Below are positions 63,425 to 64,000 of a DNA stretch of 64,000 nt, one piece after another (position 1 is the first letter of the stretch; every line of letters begins with the position of its first letter). A program made the translations under genes and the position numbers. Source of the DNA: Plantibacter flavus (GTDB lineage: Bacteria > Actinomycetota > Actinomycetes > Actinomycetales > Microbacteriaceae); contig NZ_FXAP01000008.1 of assembly GCF_900177615.1 (NCBI RefSeq), positions 1-64,000 of the forward strand, given 5' to 3'. A model generated the notes under the pieces. It was not told the origin of the DNA. It ran no database searches and saw only the letters and a program-made list of their open reading frames with translations.

Positions 63425-64000
63425 GCGGTGGGCTCCTTCGGGGTGGTGGTGGTCGACGCGGCGGCGCGCTTCGCCGACGCGGCGGCGAACGCTGCGACGC
63501 GCGCGACCGACTCGGGCGTCTCGATCGCCGCGCCGATCGTGCGGGCTTCGTCGTCGAGGGCGTCCTGATAGCCGCGGCCGACGCTCTCGCGCAGCAGCCG
63601 CCGCGCCTGGCCGAACGCGGCCGTGGCTCCGGCCAACCAGAACGCGGCCACCTCGCGGGCGCGGGTGTCGAGCTGCTCGGCGGGGACCACCTCGGTCACG
63701 AGCCCCCAGTCGAGCGCCTCCTCGGCGCTCAGCATCCGCGGGCCGAGGGTGAGCTCGAGCGCCCGACGCATGCCGACCGCCTCGGGCAGCAGCGTGCTCA
63801 CGCCGCAGTCCGGCGTGAGGCCGATGTCGGCGTACTTGCTCACGAACTTCGCCCGGTCGGACGCGATGATCACGTCGGCGACGAGCATGAACCCCAGTCC
63901 GCCGCCGGCGACGGCGCCCTGGACGGCGGCGACGATCGGCTTCGCGACCGACTGCAGCGTCCGGTGGCCCTCGTGGATGATGTCGGCGAGTTCGGTGACG
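63421..64000 (-). CDS. Enoyl-CoA hydratase/isomerase, 5' end outside the window
   Basis: The reading frame runs off the right edge; 193 residues are visible. The crotonase-fold oxyanion-hole region is present (SVAKPIVAAVQGAVAGGGLGFMLVADVIIASD), then FVSKYADIGLTPDCGVSTLLPEAVG and AEEALDWGLVTEVVP. The second oxyanion glycine lies in PDCGVS; the catalytic-glutamate positions of true hydratases are not obvious, so isomerase or another activity is possible. An Ala/Thr/Lys-rich tail ends the protein. It is coupled to the following SDR gene. Confidence 0.88.
   Translation of the reverse strand, partial: VTELADIIHEGHRTLQSVAKPIVAAVQGAVAGGGLGFMLVADVIIASDRAKFVSKYADIGLTPDCGVSTLLPEAVGMRRALELTLGPRMLSAEEALDWGLVTEVVPAEQLDTRAREVAAFWLAGATAAFGQARRLLRESVGRGYQDALDDEARTIGAAIETPESVARVAAFAAASAKRAAASTTTTPKEPTA

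Overview
The window is high-GC DNA (roughly 70% by eye) from an actinobacterium, most likely of the family Microbacteriaceae. The gene families, the many GTG starts behind GGAGG-type ribosome sites, LAXTG-type cell-wall anchors and abundant intergenic copies of CTTCGACAAGCTCAG all point that way. No rRNA, tRNA, transposase, integrase or CRISPR array was seen. Both window edges cut genes: a LacI regulator at the left and an enoyl-CoA hydratase at the right.

Positions 1-29.7 kb form a sugar-catabolism island centred on L-rhamnose. It holds an OmpR-type two-component system, an RhaTPQS-like ABC importer (3059-7951), rhamnose mutarotase (rhaM), rhamnose isomerase (rhaI), the bifunctional rhamnulose-1-phosphate aldolase/lactaldehyde dehydrogenase (23013-25052), rhamnulokinase (rhaB), a 2-hydroxyacid dehydrogenase, and a GntR regulator with L-lactate dehydrogenase (lldD). 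Read as a pathway: import, mutarotation, isomerisation, phosphorylation and cleavage to DHAP plus lactaldehyde, oxidation to L-lactate, then pyruvate through LldD. TGAATCGATTCA-type operators precede the ABC operon, rhaM, rhaI and (weaker) the gntR-lldD unit, which suggests one LacI-type regulon. Between these lie an arabinose-isomerase-like enzyme with its own operator, a DNA-alkylation repair protein, an epimerase, two MFS transporters (one frameshifted), a hydrolase/TetR pair and a polyol SDR/DeoR set.

Positions 30-42 kb encode surface and secreted proteins: a 1736-residue repeat protein and a beta-propeller protein, both ending in LAXTG sortase signals; a DUF3060 lipoprotein; and a three-gene cassette (97 aa, 771 aa with a WXG turn, and a 231-aa lipoprotein) that looks like a type-VII-secretion-related module and is the best candidate for an undescribed system. 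Positions 42-52 kb hold a Dpm1-type glycosyltransferase, a DDAH-like hydrolase, an Lrp regulator, a GntR regulator, a PutA-type bifunctional proline enzyme, a CrtI-like oxidoreductase and an AlkA-like glycosylase. Positions 52-57.5 kb hold two paralogous secreted Ig-repeat proteins, a thioesterase and a second DUF3060 lipoprotein. Positions 57.6-61.3 kb are a 2-methylcitrate operon (prpD-prpB-prpC), followed by a ClgR-like regulator and an SDR/enoyl-CoA hydratase pair.

The most unusual property is the density of small palindromic elements. At least four sequence families are present, plus arrays in which half-elements have been amplified with a different period at each locus. Two lie in frame inside genes (a LacI regulator and prpD), one forms the C-terminal tail of a GntR protein, and one supplies the stop codon of rhaM.
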